From Bacteroidales bacterium (GTDB lineage Bacteria; Bacteroidota; Bacteroidia; Bacteroidales; UBA7332), in the NCBI GenBank assembly GCA_028687995.1, contig JAQTZA010000001.1:310001-374000 (forward strand): a stretch of 64,000 nt of DNA, written 5' to 3'. Every line of letters starts with the position of its first letter. The stretch's first letter is position 1. Shown here piece by piece: positions 9,143 to 18,885 of the stretch. The translations under genes and the position numbers were made by a program. Under the pieces are notes generated by a model. That model did not search any database. It was not told the origin of the DNA and saw nothing but the letters and a program-made list of their open reading frames with translations.

Positions 9143-11104
9143 TTATTGAACCAAAATTGATATTGAGTCAGCTGATATTGCAATACTTTGTTTTGCGGCT
9201 CCTGTCAACAACACCTCTGGAGAATAAAAATTCCTCTCCTCTTCGGTGATATATCCCGTTCTGTACAATCGTTCAGCAATGCTATTGAAATGCCAAAAAC
9301 GATTTTCTTTCAACCTTCCAGTTGCATCAAAGGAGGAAGCAAAACGCTTTGGCGACGGAATGATTGACGCCAGAAATATTGATTCATTTAGCGTCAAATC
9401 TGCTGGTTCTTTATCGAAATAGAAATGAGAAGCCTCTCCAATCCCATAAATCATTGGTCCCCATTCGGCGATATTGAGATAAACCTCAAACATTCGTTCC
9501 TTCGATGTAATACGATTCTCTTCAATCAACCATACCACAAGAGCCTCCTCTAGCTTTCGAGCAATATTTTTGTGTCGGTTCAGAAAGACATTTTTTACCA
9601 ACTGCATGCTAATAGTACTGCCACCTCTAGCAAATCTTTTTAATTTAATATCGTGAATGAGTGCTTCACGAAGCGCATCCAATCGAAAACCACGATGGAA
9701 GAAAAATTGACCATCTTCCGATTGCAATACAGCTTGTCGCAACAAAGGCGAAATAGACTCTAACGATCGAAAAGAGGGATTCTCGATACCTATCTGAAAT
9801 GTTCGCACTGGTTGATCGTGTTCGTAAGCGGTATATAAAAACGATGAATTCATTTTTGCAAGTTCTCCATACGAGGTTATAGCAAATCCTCTTTTTTTCA
9901 ATGAAGACTCTAAGATCAGATTATCTGGATGATTAAAATCTACATCGAACAAGAAATGATAACTCATCAGGCCTGTCACACGCATATCATCGAACGAATG
10001 AAAGAGTCCTTTTGGTAAAGAGGTAAACAAATCATCAGCCGAAAAAGATGGTTTATCAACCTGTATTTTGAAATGCCATTTGCCTTTTTTTTCTGCAAAA
10101 ACATACGGATGAAAGGAAATTTTATTCAGCGAAATTTGAGATGAGCTATCCAACTCAGCCCAGTCAGCCCCTACGCGTACCACAAAATCAGCCGCACCAT
10201 TTCCTAATTGGATATCATCGGGTGAGAGTCTAAAATGATTGATATCCAATGCCTTGAAAGAGGCACGACCCGAAAGCGATGTAATGCCTCCCACATCTTC
10301 ACTCTTCAAATGAAAAGATAGCTGATTGAACGAAATATTGGTATTATATATTTGTTTAATATAAGGAACAATAGCTTTCAAACCCTCTGCATCCGAAATT
10401 TCTCCCTGAATTGTTCGTTCATTTTTATCCAAAACACCCGCTATTTTCCATTTCTGCTTCTGGTCATTATCCTCGATATTCAAAAATGTAGTCAAAGTAT
10501 GATCTTTCACTTCAATATTTTCTGCCGAAATAACAGTTTTAAGTTCATTTCTATTTGATGAAATCTGAAATTGTTTGATAGCAAGATTTGATGGCAAAAG
10601 TCTAAATACCAAATTCAAAAGGGCATTTATTCGATCTGAAAAGTTCGATTCATTCGACTGTTGCAAATGTTCCTTGCTATCAGTTTGAAACAAGAACCGA
10701 TAATTACAATATGACTCATTTTTGATAAATTTGCAACGAAAAAATTCCAACGAAACCGTTTCAACATCCGGTTGTAGCATTAGCATCCGCCAAAAACCGA
10801 GCCGAGCATTCATTTTACGAATAGATAGCAATGTATCATTATCAAGTGGAATCACATATATTGAACCAACAGATACTGAAGTCAATCCACTTAATTTAAA
10901 CTCATTAAGTTCGATTTTGATATGCTTTTTCTTCTCAATTTTATCTAATTTTTGACGAATTACATACTCAATAATTGAGGGTGCAAGCAAAAAAGAAACG
11001 ACCGTCGAAAGCAAGAAAATCCCTCCCAACCAAAGCAAAACCTTTCTGGTCATTCGCTTCCGCACAATCACCCACATATCCCTGATAAGCCTTACTATCT
11101 TCAT
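9143..11104 (-). CDS. GT51 peptidoglycan transglycosylase with long N-terminal extension
   Basis: A membrane-anchored, monofunctional peptidoglycan glycosyltransferase of about 653 aa. After a transmembrane helix (LLWLGGIFLLSTVVSFLLA) comes about 400 residues of beta-rich, AsmA-like periplasmic sequence, then a GT51 domain with the catalytic ILQSEDGQFFFHRGF, RGGSTISMQLVKN and EVYLNIAEWG motifs. There is no transpeptidase domain. I place the start at 11104 (MKIVRLI), not 11164: the extra 20 codons of the track ORF run through the hairpin of the pfkA terminator. Stand-alone MtgA enzymes are only about 240 aa, so the large periplasmic extension is distinctive, though similar long forms are known in Bacteroidota. 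Confidence 0.88.
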   Translation of the reverse strand: MKIVRLIRDMWVIVRKRMTRKVLLWLGGIFLLSTVVSFLLAPSIIEYVIRQKLDKIEKKKHIKIELNEFKLSGLTSVSVGSIYVIPLDNDTLLSIRKMNARLGFWRMLMLQPDVETVSLEFFRCKFIKNESYCNYRFLFQTDSKEHLQQSNESNFSDRINALLNLVFRLLPSNLAIKQFQISSNRNELKTVISAENIEVKDHTLTTFLNIEDNDQKQKWKIAGVLDKNERTIQGEISDAEGLKAIVPYIKQIYNTNISFNQLSFHLKSEDVGGITSLSGRASFKALDINHFRLSPDDIQLGNGAADFVVRVGADWAELDSSSQISLNKISFHPYVFAEKKGKWHFKIQVDKPSFSADDLFTSLPKGLFHSFDDMRVTGLMSYHFLFDVDFNHPDNLILESSLKKRGFAITSYGELAKMNSSFLYTAYEHDQPVRTFQIGIENPSFRSLESISPLLRQAVLQSEDGQFFFHRGFRLDALREALIHDIKLKRFARGGSTISMQLVKNVFLNRHKNIARKLEEALVVWLIEENRITSKERMFEVYLNIAEWGPMIYGIGEASHFYFDKEPADLTLNESIFLASIIPSPKRFASSFDATGRLKENRFWHFNSIAERLYRTGYITEEERNFYSPEVLLTGAAKQSIAISADSISILVQ

Positions 11105-11125
11105 TAAATTGTATCTTTCGTTCAA

Positions 11126-11161
11126 TAAAAAAGGGTTGCTGATCTGAAATTCAACAACCCT
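11126..11161 (-). terminator. Intrinsic terminator of pfkA
   Basis: Read on the minus strand, the stem AGGGTTG/CAACCCT is followed by a run of T. It lies just downstream of pfkA and inside the over-extended ORF of the transglycosylase, which supports the shorter start of that gene. Confidence 0.75.
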
Positions 11162-11180
11162 CAATATTTTTTATTAGCCC

Positions 11181-12158
11181 TTAAATAGACAAAGTTCTCA
11201 ACACATTGAGCAATTCTCGATTGATTGGTTTATCATTCTTAATAGCCTTATTAAATGGCACATACACAATTTGATCATTTTGTATGCCTATCATTACATT
11301 TCGCTGATCTTCGAGTAATGCCTCAATTGCAGCCAATCCCATTCTACTTGCTAAAATACGATCATTCGCAGTTGGCGAACCACCTCGTTGAATGTGTCCC
11401 AAAATAGTTACACGGACATCGTATTGCGGATATTCATTCTTCACACGTTCGGCTAATCCCATAGCACCGCCTGTTATATCACTCTCAGCGACCAACACGA
11501 TACTACTATTCTTTGATTTACGAAAGCCATTTTCAATGAGTTCCGCCAGTTGATCTTGCTCTGTTGCAATTTCTGGAATAATAGCCGCCTCAGCCCCAGA
11601 AGCAATAGCTCCGTTTAACGCCAAAAATCCGGCATCGCGTCCCATTACTTCAATAAAGAACAATCGATCGTGTGAATTAGCTGTATCGCGTATTTTGTCG
11701 ACAGCCTCCATGATTGTATTCAGCGCTGTATCGTAGCCAATAGTCGTATCTGTTCCGTATAAATCATTATCGATAGTGCCAGGAATTCCAACAATTGGGA
11801 AATTAAACTCAGAAGCAAAAATACGCGCTCCAGTCAACGAACCATCTCCACCAATCACAACCAAACAATCAATACCTTCTTGAACCATTCTATCATGAGC
11901 AGTTTTTCGACCTTCGATAGTCATAAACTCCATACAACGAGCCGTTTTTAGAATTGTACCGCCTTGTTGAATGATATTACTGACATTCTCAGTTTTGAAA
12001 GGCTTTATTTCGCCAGTAATTAATCCTTTATAGCCACGATAAATGCCCTTAACCTCAATTCCATTAAAAATGGCTGCTCTTGTTACTGCTCTGACAGCAG
12101 CATTCATACCTGGAGAATCTCCTCCTGATGTCAGAATTCCAACGCATTTTAATTCCAT
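11181..12158 (-). CDS. pfkA: ATP-dependent 6-phosphofructokinase
   Basis: Phosphorylates fructose 6-phosphate to fructose 1,6-bisphosphate in glycolysis. The 325 aa length and the motifs are those of the classic bacterial Pfk[19 protein letters not shown] (nucleotide site), [10 protein letters not shown], the catalytic [12 protein letters not shown] with Gly/Asp typical of ATP-dependent enzymes, and [21 protein letters not shown] near the C-terminus. It is followed by its own terminator and separated from ispH by 141 bases. Confidence 0.97.
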   Translation of the reverse strand: MELKCVGILTSGGDSPGMNAAVRAVTRAAIFNGIEVKGIYRGYKGLITGEIKPFKTENVSNIIQQGGTILKTARCMEFMTIEGRKTAHDRMVQEGIDCLVVIGGDGSLTGARIFASEFNFPIVGIPGTIDNDLYGTDTTIGYDTALNTIMEAVDKIRDTANSHDRLFFIEVMGRDAGFLALNGAIASGAEAAIIPEIATEQDQLAELIENGFRKSKNSSIVLVAESDITGGAMGLAERVKNEYPQYDVRVTILGHIQRGGSPTANDRILASRMGLAAIEALLEDQRNVMIGIQNDQIVYVPFNKAIKNDKPINRELLNVLRTLSI

Positions 12159-12299
12159 AATTTATTCACTTTACCTATTGAAAAACAGTGCGAAATTAGT
12201 ACAAAATGAGAAGATAATGAAGAATACACCGCTATAAAAAAGAAAAAATCCACAAATTATGTAAATTCATGGATTCTATATCTGGTTAAAAATTATTGT

Positions 12300-13175
12300 C
12301 TATTCAATTAATTCTTTTACCTTTTGCTGCACCTCTTCCATCAACCACTTGGGCGTAGATGTCGCTCCACAAATTCCAATTGAATCAAAACCGGATATCC
12401 AATCTAACAAAACTTCTTCGGAACCTTCAATTAAATAGGAGTTTGGATTAAATTTCAAGCATTCGTTGTAAAGAACCTTTCCATTAGAACTTTTTTTGCC
12501 ACTCACGAAAAGAATAACATCGTGTCGAGCAGCAAATTTTCGGATATTTGGTACACGATTGGATACTTGACGACAAATGGTATCAAAATATTGGAAGGAG
12601 GCATCGGGTGAAATTGTTTTTTCAATTTCAGCTACCACCTTCAACAAACCATCAATTGATTTAGTCGTTTGTGCAAACAATCGTATGCCTTTCGTTAGAT
12701 CAACTTTTACTAAATCGTCAACAGACTCAATCACAATGGCTTCGCCATTTGTTTGACCCACCAAACCATTTACTTCTGCATGTCCTATTTTTCCATAAAT
12801 AACGATTTGAATATCGTTGGTCTCTCTGGTATCATACACACGTTTGATTTTCCGTTGCAATTGAAGCACCACGGGACAAGTAGCATCAATAATTTCTATT
12901 TGATTCTCTTTTGCCCAACGATAGGTTTCGGGTGGTTCTCCATGAGCACGAAGCATCACTCGAGTTTTGTGCATAAGTTTAAAATCAGAATGTTCAATCG
13001 ACGAAAGCCCTTTTCGGCCTAGTCGTTCTACCTCGTGACTATTATGCACAATATCACCCAAACAATAAAGCTCATTCCCTTTCTCAAGCTCTTCTTCTGC
13101 CTTCTTAATGGCATTCACCACTCCAAAACAGAATCCCGAATGATCGTCAATCTCTACAACTATATCTTTTTTCAT
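12300..13175 (-). CDS. ispH: 4-hydroxy-3-methylbut-2-enyl diphosphate reductase
   Basis: Last enzyme of the non-mevalonate isoprenoid pathway, an iron-sulfur enzyme making IPP and DMAPP. All three cluster cysteines are present: SGFCFGV (Cys16), DATCPVV and ICGATSTP. Length 291 aa is normal. The gene follows cmk after 2 bases, so they are co-transcribed; its products feed the polyprenyl synthase encoded at 16010. Confidence 0.97.
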   Translation of the reverse strand: MKKDIVVEIDDHSGFCFGVVNAIKKAEEELEKGNELYCLGDIVHNSHEVERLGRKGLSSIEHSDFKLMHKTRVMLRAHGEPPETYRWAKENQIEIIDATCPVVLQLQRKIKRVYDTRETNDIQIVIYGKIGHAEVNGLVGQTNGEAIVIESVDDLVKVDLTKGIRLFAQTTKSIDGLLKVVAEIEKTISPDASFQYFDTICRQVSNRVPNIRKFAARHDVILFVSGKKSSNGKVLYNECLKFNPNSYLIEGSEEVLLDWISGFDSIGICGATSTPKWLMEEVQQKVKELIE

Positions 13176-13177
13176 TC

Positions 13178-13873
13178 TTAGTTTTTGTTTAAAGTCTCTT
13201 CAAACCTTGCCATCAGCCAACTCTTCTGTTCTGCGATTGTCAACAATGAATTATCGAGTAAAATGGCATCGTCTGCCATTTTCAGTGGACTCTCTTCTCT
13301 ATTTTGGTCGAGAAAATCTCGGCTCTTCACATTTTCGAGAATAGATTCAAACGATTCGTTTTCTCCTTTTGCCAACATCTCATCAAATCGTCGTTTGGCT
13401 CTGATTTCAGGTGTCGCTGTCACAAATATTTTTAATTCAGCATCGGGAAAAACTGTAGTTCCAATGTCTCTACCATCCATTACAATTCCCTTTTCATTTC
13501 CCATTAGTTGCTGTTGAGCAACCATTGCTCTACGAACCTCTGCAACGGCACTCACAAGACTTACGTTGTTGGAAACTTCCAATGTTCGAATCTCTTTTTC
13601 GACATTCACACCATTTAAAACCGTTTCAGGTCGTCCAGTTTGAGCATTTAAAACAAACGATATATTTATATGGTTCAAAGATTCTTTCAATAGAGGCAAA
13701 TTTATTCTCTTATCGACAATAATTTGATTTTGCAAACAATAAAGCGTAACAGCACGATACATTGCACCACTATCAATATAAATATACCCTATTTCCTTCG
13801 CTAAATCTTTTGCCATCGTGCTTTTACCACACGAAGAGAATCCATCAACTGCAATTATAATTTTTTTCATCAA
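13178..13873 (-). CDS. cmk: (d)CMP kinase
   Basis: Phosphorylates CMP and dCMP. The 231 aa protein has the P-loop DGFSSCGKSTMAK at the N-terminus, IDSGAMYRAVTLY (the CMP-binding region) and the DGRDIGTTVFPDAELK motif. It lies between porQ (7 bases upstream) and ispH (2 bases downstream); this porQ-cmk-ispH order recurs in Bacteroidota as I recall it. Confidence 0.96.
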   Translation of the reverse strand: MMKKIIIAVDGFSSCGKSTMAKDLAKEIGYIYIDSGAMYRAVTLYCLQNQIIVDKRINLPLLKESLNHINISFVLNAQTGRPETVLNGVNVEKEIRTLEVSNNVSLVSAVAEVRRAMVAQQQLMGNEKGIVMDGRDIGTTVFPDAELKIFVTATPEIRAKRRFDEMLAKGENESFESILENVKSRDFLDQNREESPLKMADDAILLDNSLLTIAEQKSWLMARFEETLNKN

Positions 13874-13880
13874 CCAAAAA

Positions 13881-14900
13881 CTAAAATTTCTTCAAATCAG
13901 TACTTACACCTATCATCAAAGTTGTACCTCCAACATGTTGTTGGAAGACAGACGCACCCAAATGATAACGTTTGATATCAAATCCTGTTCCTAAGGTAAA
14001 ACCATAAAATCCCTTTTTCTCTTGAACTTTAAAATCATCCGCAACTTTTGGATTATAACCAAATGCCAAATAAAAATTCTTAGTAAAAATGAAATCAAGA
14101 CCGAATCCAAGATGTTTGGTGAGCGTAGTAATAAAAGTATCCGATTTCCGATCAACTCCACCGCCGGTTGTGTTCACTGTTTCTCTAAGAAGCGAAAGAT
14201 CCCATGTATTCAAATATTTCCCAGTTAGGTGCAATCGAAATGGAGCATGCGCTAGTTTTTTTGATAATCCAATTTGAAGATCCCAAGGTAAATTCTCTGA
14301 TTGTTCATTGAATTTATCCAATTGTCCACCAATATTCTTCAAAGCAATCGCTAAAGAAAGATTATTGGCAACATCAAAATAATTCAAACCCAAATCAACA
14401 CCCAAAGCAAACGAAGTATATTCGTCATAAACAGAATAGATTGCTTTCCCAGTGATTCCACCGCTTACTTTATCTGTCAATGCATAAGAATAGACTCCAT
14501 GAAGCGCCATATCTTTCGCAGCAAAAGTACCAATTGATTGATTATCAATCGTTGTTTGATTGAAATTACCATAATCGGCATAAATCATACCGATACCCCA
14601 AACAGCTCTTTTCGAGGCTGATTTACTAAAAAAAGCAGTTCCATAATTAATATCTGCCACGTAATTCATATAATTTAGACTGATAGCAGTCTCTTTCACA
14701 CGACTCAATAAGGCGGGATTTTGGAACGCATTACTATTATCTTCACTGACGATTGATATGTTTGTTCCACCTAATGCACTAATGTGGGTCGAACTAGGTA
14801 GTCGTAAAAAAGCAAAAGCAGATTCGCCATTTTGGCCATGAGAAGTACCTATCGAAAAAACACTCAATATTAAAATAAGTACGATTAATTCTTTCTTCAT
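13881..14900 (-). CDS. porQ: Type IX secretion system protein PorQ
   Basis: A 339 aa outer-membrane beta-barrel protein of the PorV/PorQ family. After a Sec signal it has the family start FLRLPSSTHISALGGTNIS, then barrel strands such as YADINYGTAFFSK-type segments and a terminal aromatic strand. PorQ and PorZ work with the PorU/PorV sortase complex that processes and attaches T9SS cargo to A-LPS. It is the first gene of a likely porQ-cmk-ispH unit. Its presence fits the several proteins with C-terminal sorting domains in this window. PorQ rather than PorV is inferred from the cmk neighbour and the short length. Confidence 0.82.
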   Translation of the reverse strand: MKKELIVLILILSVFSIGTSHGQNGESAFAFLRLPSSTHISALGGTNISIVSEDNSNAFQNPALLSRVKETAISLNYMNYVADINYGTAFFSKSASKRAVWGIGMIYADYGNFNQTTIDNQSIGTFAAKDMALHGVYSYALTDKVSGGITGKAIYSVYDEYTSFALGVDLGLNYFDVANNLSLAIALKNIGGQLDKFNEQSENLPWDLQIGLSKKLAHAPFRLHLTGKYLNTWDLSLLRETVNTTGGGVDRKSDTFITTLTKHLGFGLDFIFTKNFYLAFGYNPKVADDFKVQEKKGFYGFTLGTGFDIKRYHLGASVFQQHVGGTTLMIGVSTDLKKF

Positions 14901-15249
14901 TTATGATGGATTTACAATATATTATGTCATTAAACAATAAATGTATCCGTTTTATTATAACTGATACAATAAATAATAAAATTAAGTGTTCAAAATTAGA
15001 TAATAAATTCGAATTGGTCTATCGCTAATGCAAAAAAGTCTAATGAATTTATAATTGACGTATTTTGAATTAAAAGCCGATATCAACTATTTAAAAAAAA
15101 ACTTAATTGACTGTTTCCAAAAGCAAAAAAACATTGAAAAGGCCATCAAAACGACTCTTTTCACAAAAAAAAAACTGCAAAGAAAATCATTCTAATAAAA
15201 ATGTATTACTTTTGCTTATCCAGAGAACACTAAAACATCAATATATTTT
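14901..15249. other. Divergent intergenic region porQ / tonB
   Basis: An AT-rich 349-base gap between divergent genes. It must hold both promoters. I see a good -7 box for the tonB side (listed separately) and several A-runs, but no convincing operator, RNA gene or small ORF. Confidence 0.5.
15207..15215 (+). promoter_or_regulatory. Bacteroidota -7 box (TACTTTTGC) for the TonB gene
   Basis: Matches TAnnTTTGY exactly, 34 bases before the ATG. No clear -33 TTTG is seen at the usual spacing. Confidence 0.5.
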
Positions 15250-15933
15250 ATGGAAATAAAAAAAGCGCCTAAAGCAGATCTTGAAAAAAGAAAACAACTT
15301 TTTTTGATGATGGGATATGTTTTTATCCTTTCTGCCATTTTTGTAGGATTTGAGTGGTCAACCAAAGACGTTAAGGTTGCAAACAATCAAGGGGTTTCTG
15401 ACATTGTAGCAGAAGAAGAAATTATTCCTATTACTCGTCAGGAAAATACTCCACCGCCGCCACCGCCACCAGCAGCAGCTGAACAAGTTATTAACATCGT
15501 AGATAATACAGTTCAAGTGGCTGACGTTCAGATTAAAACTAGCGATGATGACAACTCAAAAGTTGAAATTGTTTTTAAAGCACCGGTTCAAGCTAAAGAA
15601 GAAGATGACGAACAAGTCGTTTTCACGGTGGTAGAAGATATGCCCCAATTTCCTGGTGGTGATGCAGCTTTGATGTCATATATTGCTAAAGCTGTAAAAT
15701 ATCCGACTATCGCGCAAGAAAATGGCATACAAGGTCGCGTTATTTGTGCTTTTGTGGTTAACAAAGATGGACACGTCACCGATGCTGAAGTCCTTAGAGG
15801 AGTTGATCCATCTCTCGACAAAGAAGCGCTCCGTGTAATCAATTCAATGCCTATTTGGAAAGCAGGTAAACAAAGAGGAAAACCAGTACGTGTAAAATAC
15901 ACATTACCTGTAAACTTCCGCTTACAACAATAA
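15250..15933 (+). CDS. TonB family energy-transducing protein
   Basis: A 227 aa TonB: cytoplasmic start, one membrane helix (about residues 16-37, LFLMMGYVFILSAIFVGF), a proline run (TPPPPPPPAAAEQ) that would span the periplasm, and a C-terminal TonB domain from about residue 125 (EDMPQFPGGDAALMSYIAK ... YPTIAQENGIQGRV). The PxFPGG start of the domain is the usual Bacteroidota form. It transfers proton-motive force to SusC-like transporters; ExbB/ExbD partners are encoded 2 kb downstream. Confidence 0.93.
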   Translation: MEIKKAPKADLEKRKQLFLMMGYVFILSAIFVGFEWSTKDVKVANNQGVSDIVAEEEIIPITRQENTPPPPPPPAAAEQVINIVDNTVQVADVQIKTSDDDNSKVEIVFKAPVQAKEEDDEQVVFTVVEDMPQFPGGDAALMSYIAKAVKYPTIAQENGIQGRVICAFVVNKDGHVTDAEVLRGVDPSLDKEALRVINSMPIWKAGKQRGKPVRVKYTLPVNFRLQQ

Positions 15934-15960
15934 AACTATACATTCATATAATATCAAAAT

Positions 15961-15990
15961 AAGAGGTTACGTAAGTAGCCTCTTATTCTT
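15961..15990 (+). terminator. Intrinsic terminator after the TonB gene
   Basis: Stem AAGAGGTTAC/GTAGCCTCTT with one G-T pair, GTAA loop and a T-rich tail. Confidence 0.75.
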
Positions 15991-16009
15991 TATAACAATA
16001 GGCAAGCTT

Positions 16010-16987
16010 ATGTTATATTCAACCGATCAACTCATTCAACAAATCAATCAAAAAATTGAAGAGATAAATTTCGCTCAGTCTCCTTGCGAACTTTATGAAC
16101 CTATTAAATACTCCCTATCACTAGGCGGTAAACGAATCAGACCATTGCTTTCGTTAATGGCTTGCAATCTATTCTCAGACGAAACTGAAGCAGCCATACT
16201 TCCTGCCATTGGGCTAGAAATATTTCATAATTTCACGCTTCTTCACGACGACCTAATGGATAAGGCAGATGTGCGCCGCGGTCACTCCACCGTGCATAAA
16301 AAATGGTCAGCTAACACTGCAATTCTCTCGGGAGATGCTATGCAGATTATGGCTTATCAATTTATCAGCCAAACGCCTTCTAACAATCTAAGTGAAGTTT
16401 TAAATCTTTTTTCGAAAACTGCACTTGAAGTGTGTGAAGGACAGCAATATGACATGGATTTCGAAAAACGAAACGATGTGAATGAATCTGAATACATTGA
16501 AATGATTCGCCTAAAAACAGCAGTATTATTGGCTTGTGCTCTCAAAACGGGCGCGATAATTGGAGGAGCGGCGGAGCGTGATGCGGAACTACTTTACACA
16601 TTTGGGGAAAAAATTGGACTTGCATTCCAATTAAAAGATGATTTGCTGGATACTTTTGGCGATGAATTAACCTTTGGAAAAGCTATTGGAGGAGATATTG
16701 TTTGTAACAAAAAAACCTACCTATTAATCAATGCCATTCGTTTGTCGACAGATGAAGAGAAAAGAGAAATCAACAACTGGCTACATCTGGAGAAATTTGA
16801 TAAAAAAAAGAAAATAGAAGCAATTACATCGATCTACATAAATAAAGAGATTAAAAAACTGTGTGAAGACAAAATTAATCAGTTCTATCAAGAAGCTATT
16901 GATGCGCTTTATGCAATTGATGTGAATGTGATGCAAAAAAGTGAACTTATCACATTCAGTGAAAAATTGATGTATCGTCAGTCATAA
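16010..16987 (+). CDS. Polyprenyl (trans-isoprenyl) diphosphate synthase
   Basis: Condenses IPP onto allylic diphosphates. The 325 aa protein has the first aspartate-rich motif LLHDDLMDKADVRRG, preceded by SLGGKRIRPLLSLMAC, and the second motif FQLKDDLLDTFGD. The two residues before the first DDxxD are Leu-His, suggesting a short/medium chain product such as farnesyl or geranylgeranyl diphosphate, but chain length is not certain. The TatD gene begins 18 bases after its stop, so the two are probably co-transcribed. Confidence 0.92.
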   Translation: MLYSTDQLIQQINQKIEEINFAQSPCELYEPIKYSLSLGGKRIRPLLSLMACNLFSDETEAAILPAIGLEIFHNFTLLHDDLMDKADVRRGHSTVHKKWSANTAILSGDAMQIMAYQFISQTPSNNLSEVLNLFSKTALEVCEGQQYDMDFEKRNDVNESEYIEMIRLKTAVLLACALKTGAIIGGAAERDAELLYTFGEKIGLAFQLKDDLLDTFGDELTFGKAIGGDIVCNKKTYLLINAIRLSTDEEKREINNWLHLEKFDKKKKIEAITSIYINKEIKKLCEDKINQFYQEAIDALYAIDVNVMQKSELITFSEKLMYRQS

Positions 16988-17005
16988 AAAAGTTTGGCGC
17001 AACGA

Positions 17006-17791
17006 ATGAACCTAATAGACACACATTCTCACATTTATGTAGAAGATTATGCGGAAGATATAGACTCAATTATCGAGTCTGCCCGCAACAATCAAATCTC
17101 TCACATAATAATGCCGAATATTGATGTTGACACAGTTCCACTATTAAACAAAACAGCCAGCAAATTTCCAGGATTTTGCATCCCACTCATGGGACTTCAT
17201 CCGACAAGTGTTACCGAGAATTACAAAGAAGACCTACAATTTTTAAAAGCTGAGTTTAGCAAACAAAAGTACATAGGGGTCGGCGAAATTGGAATAGATT
17301 TATATTGGGATAAATCGAAACTTAAAGAGCAAGAAGATGCCTTTCGCATCCAAATAAATTGGGCAATTGAATATAACCTACCAATCATCATTCATATTCG
17401 TGATTCATTCAGAGAAACCATGAATATTTTGTCAGAATTTGACAATACCAAAATTAGCGGCATTTTCCACAGTTTTTGTGGATCTTTAGAAGAAGCGAAT
17501 GAAATGCTAATATATCCGAATTTCCTATTTGGAATTAATGGAATTGTGACTTTTAAGAATTCTGGCTTAGGAGAAGTAGTAGCGAAAATTCCAATAGAAA
17601 AAATTGTTTTAGAAACAGATTCACCATACCTAACTCCTGCTCCTCATAGAGGAAAGAGAAACCACCCAACGTACTTGCATTTGATTGCGAAAAAGCTATC
17701 AGAAATATATAATTTAGATGTAGAAACTGTCGCAACAATAACTACAAAAAATGCATACCAACTATTTGGAGACGCTCTTGAAAATGATTAA
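17006..17791 (+). CDS. TatD-family metal-dependent hydrolase / DNase
   Basis: A 261 aa TIM-barrel hydrolase starting MNLIDTHSHIY, where the HxH metal ligands come at residues 7-9. Other ligands are in IGVGEIGIDLYWD (Glu), PIIIHIRD (His), FHSFCGS (His) and VLETDSPYLTPAPHRGKRN (Asp), all in place. I choose the ATG at 17006 over the upstream TTG at 16994 because it puts the metal motif at the usual distance. Family members are 3'-5' DNases or D-aminoacyl-tRNA-type quality enzymes; the precise substrate is unknown. Confidence 0.92.
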   Translation: MNLIDTHSHIYVEDYAEDIDSIIESARNNQISHIIMPNIDVDTVPLLNKTASKFPGFCIPLMGLHPTSVTENYKEDLQFLKAEFSKQKYIGVGEIGIDLYWDKSKLKEQEDAFRIQINWAIEYNLPIIIHIRDSFRETMNILSEFDNTKISGIFHSFCGSLEEANEMLIYPNFLFGINGIVTFKNSGLGEVVAKIPIEKIVLETDSPYLTPAPHRGKRNHPTYLHLIAKKLSEIYNLDVETVATITTKNAYQLFGDALEND

Positions 17792-17930
17792 AGACACTTC
17801 AAATAAGACAATGTTATTAAATCATCGAAGAAATTAGAGAAATAGCTAAAAAAAAATATAATTTTACCATTAAAATTTGCACGAACAGAAAAAATAATTG
17901 TAATTTGCACAAAAATAAAGAACTCGGATT

Positions 17931-18018
17931 GGAGAGATGCTCGAGTGGTTGAAGAGGCACGCCTGGAAAGCGTGTATGCGTCACAAGCGTATCGGGGGTT
18001 CGAATCCCCCTGTCTCCG
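17931..18018 (+). tRNA. tRNA-Ser (anticodon GGA)
   Basis: An 88-base class II tRNA. The anticodon loop CTGGAAA gives GGA; a long variable arm (ATGCGTCACAAGCGTAT) and the T arm GGGGGTTCGAATCCCCC are clear. CCA is not fully encoded. The acceptor stem GGAGAGA/TGTCTCC has a G-G mismatch at position 6:67 as written. Confidence 0.95.
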
Positions 18019-18071
18019 CAAAATAAAAACAAAAAACAAACAATATATTTAACCCTAAATTAGCAATCAAA

Positions 18072-18878
18072 ATGAAAAGATTATTTTCAATTCTTGCAGC
18101 AACTGCAATCCTTACATTTGGAGCAACTACTTTGGTCTCTGCTCAACAAGATTCTGCTCAAGCACCAGCTGCGACTGAGCAAGTTCAAGCAACTGGCGAT
18201 CAAGCAACAGCCGATCAAGCTGCGCCTGCTGAAGAAGCAGGAATTCACAAAGAGTTAAAAACCAAATTCATCGAAGGTTCTGCTTTCTTTATGAGTTTTA
18301 TTTTTATTGCTCTTATTTTTGGTATGGCTTTTACAATTGAAAGAATTATTTACTTAAATCTTGCTGAAACTAATACTGACAAATTGCTTGAAGCAGTTGA
18401 AGCAGCATTAGCTAAAAAGGATCTTGAAGGTGCAAAAGAAATTTGCCGTAACACAAGAGGTCCAGTTGCTTCTATCTTCTATCAAGGTTTGAGCCGTATG
18501 GATCATGGTATTGATGTTGTAGAAAAAACGGTTATCGCTTATGGTGGTGTTCAAGCTGGTCTTTTGGAAAAAGGATTAACTTGGATTGGTCTTTTCATCG
18601 CAATGGCTCCAGCTCTTGGGTTCTTAGGAACTGTAATCGGGATGGTTCAAGCGTTCGATAAAATCCAACAAGTTGGTGATATCTCTCCTACCGTTGTAGC
18701 TGGTGGTATGAAAGTGGCGTTGATCACAACAGTAGGTGGTCTTATTGTAGCCTTGATTCTACAATTGTTCTACAACTATTTATTGACCAAAGTGGAAGGC
18801 ATTCTTAACAAAATGGAAGATGCATCTATCTCTTTGATTGACCTTGTAATAAAATTCAACATCACCAACCAAAAATAA
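18072..18878 (+). CDS. MotA/TolQ/ExbB proton channel family protein
   Basis: The proton-channel subunit that energises TonB. The 268 aa protein begins with a signal-like hydrophobic stretch and an Ala/Gln-rich linker (about residues 25-60), then has three membrane helices: one near 75-95 (FFMSFIFIALIFGMAFTIE) and two in the C-terminal half (GLFIAMAPALGFLGTVIGMVQ is the conserved ExbB block). The N-terminal extension is usual in Bacteroidota. It heads an operon with a small membrane protein and two ExbD genes. Confidence 0.92.
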   Translation: MKRLFSILAATAILTFGATTLVSAQQDSAQAPAATEQVQATGDQATADQAAPAEEAGIHKELKTKFIEGSAFFMSFIFIALIFGMAFTIERIIYLNLAETNTDKLLEAVEAALAKKDLEGAKEICRNTRGPVASIFYQGLSRMDHGIDVVEKTVIAYGGVQAGLLEKGLTWIGLFIAMAPALGFLGTVIGMVQAFDKIQQVGDISPTVVAGGMKVALITTVGGLIVALILQLFYNYLLTKVEGILNKMEDASISLIDLVIKFNITNQK

Positions 18879-18885
18879 TTGAACT

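Noticed and set aside
11105-11164. N-terminal 20 residues of the transglycosylase ORF
   Set aside because: They would be coded by the pfkA terminator hairpin; the ATG at 11104 directly before the membrane helix is better.
17788-18039. Minus-strand ORFs of 83 and 71 aa across the tRNA-Ser
   Set aside because: They are read through the antisense of the tRNA (RGIRTPDTLVT-type peptide), a well-known false ORF.
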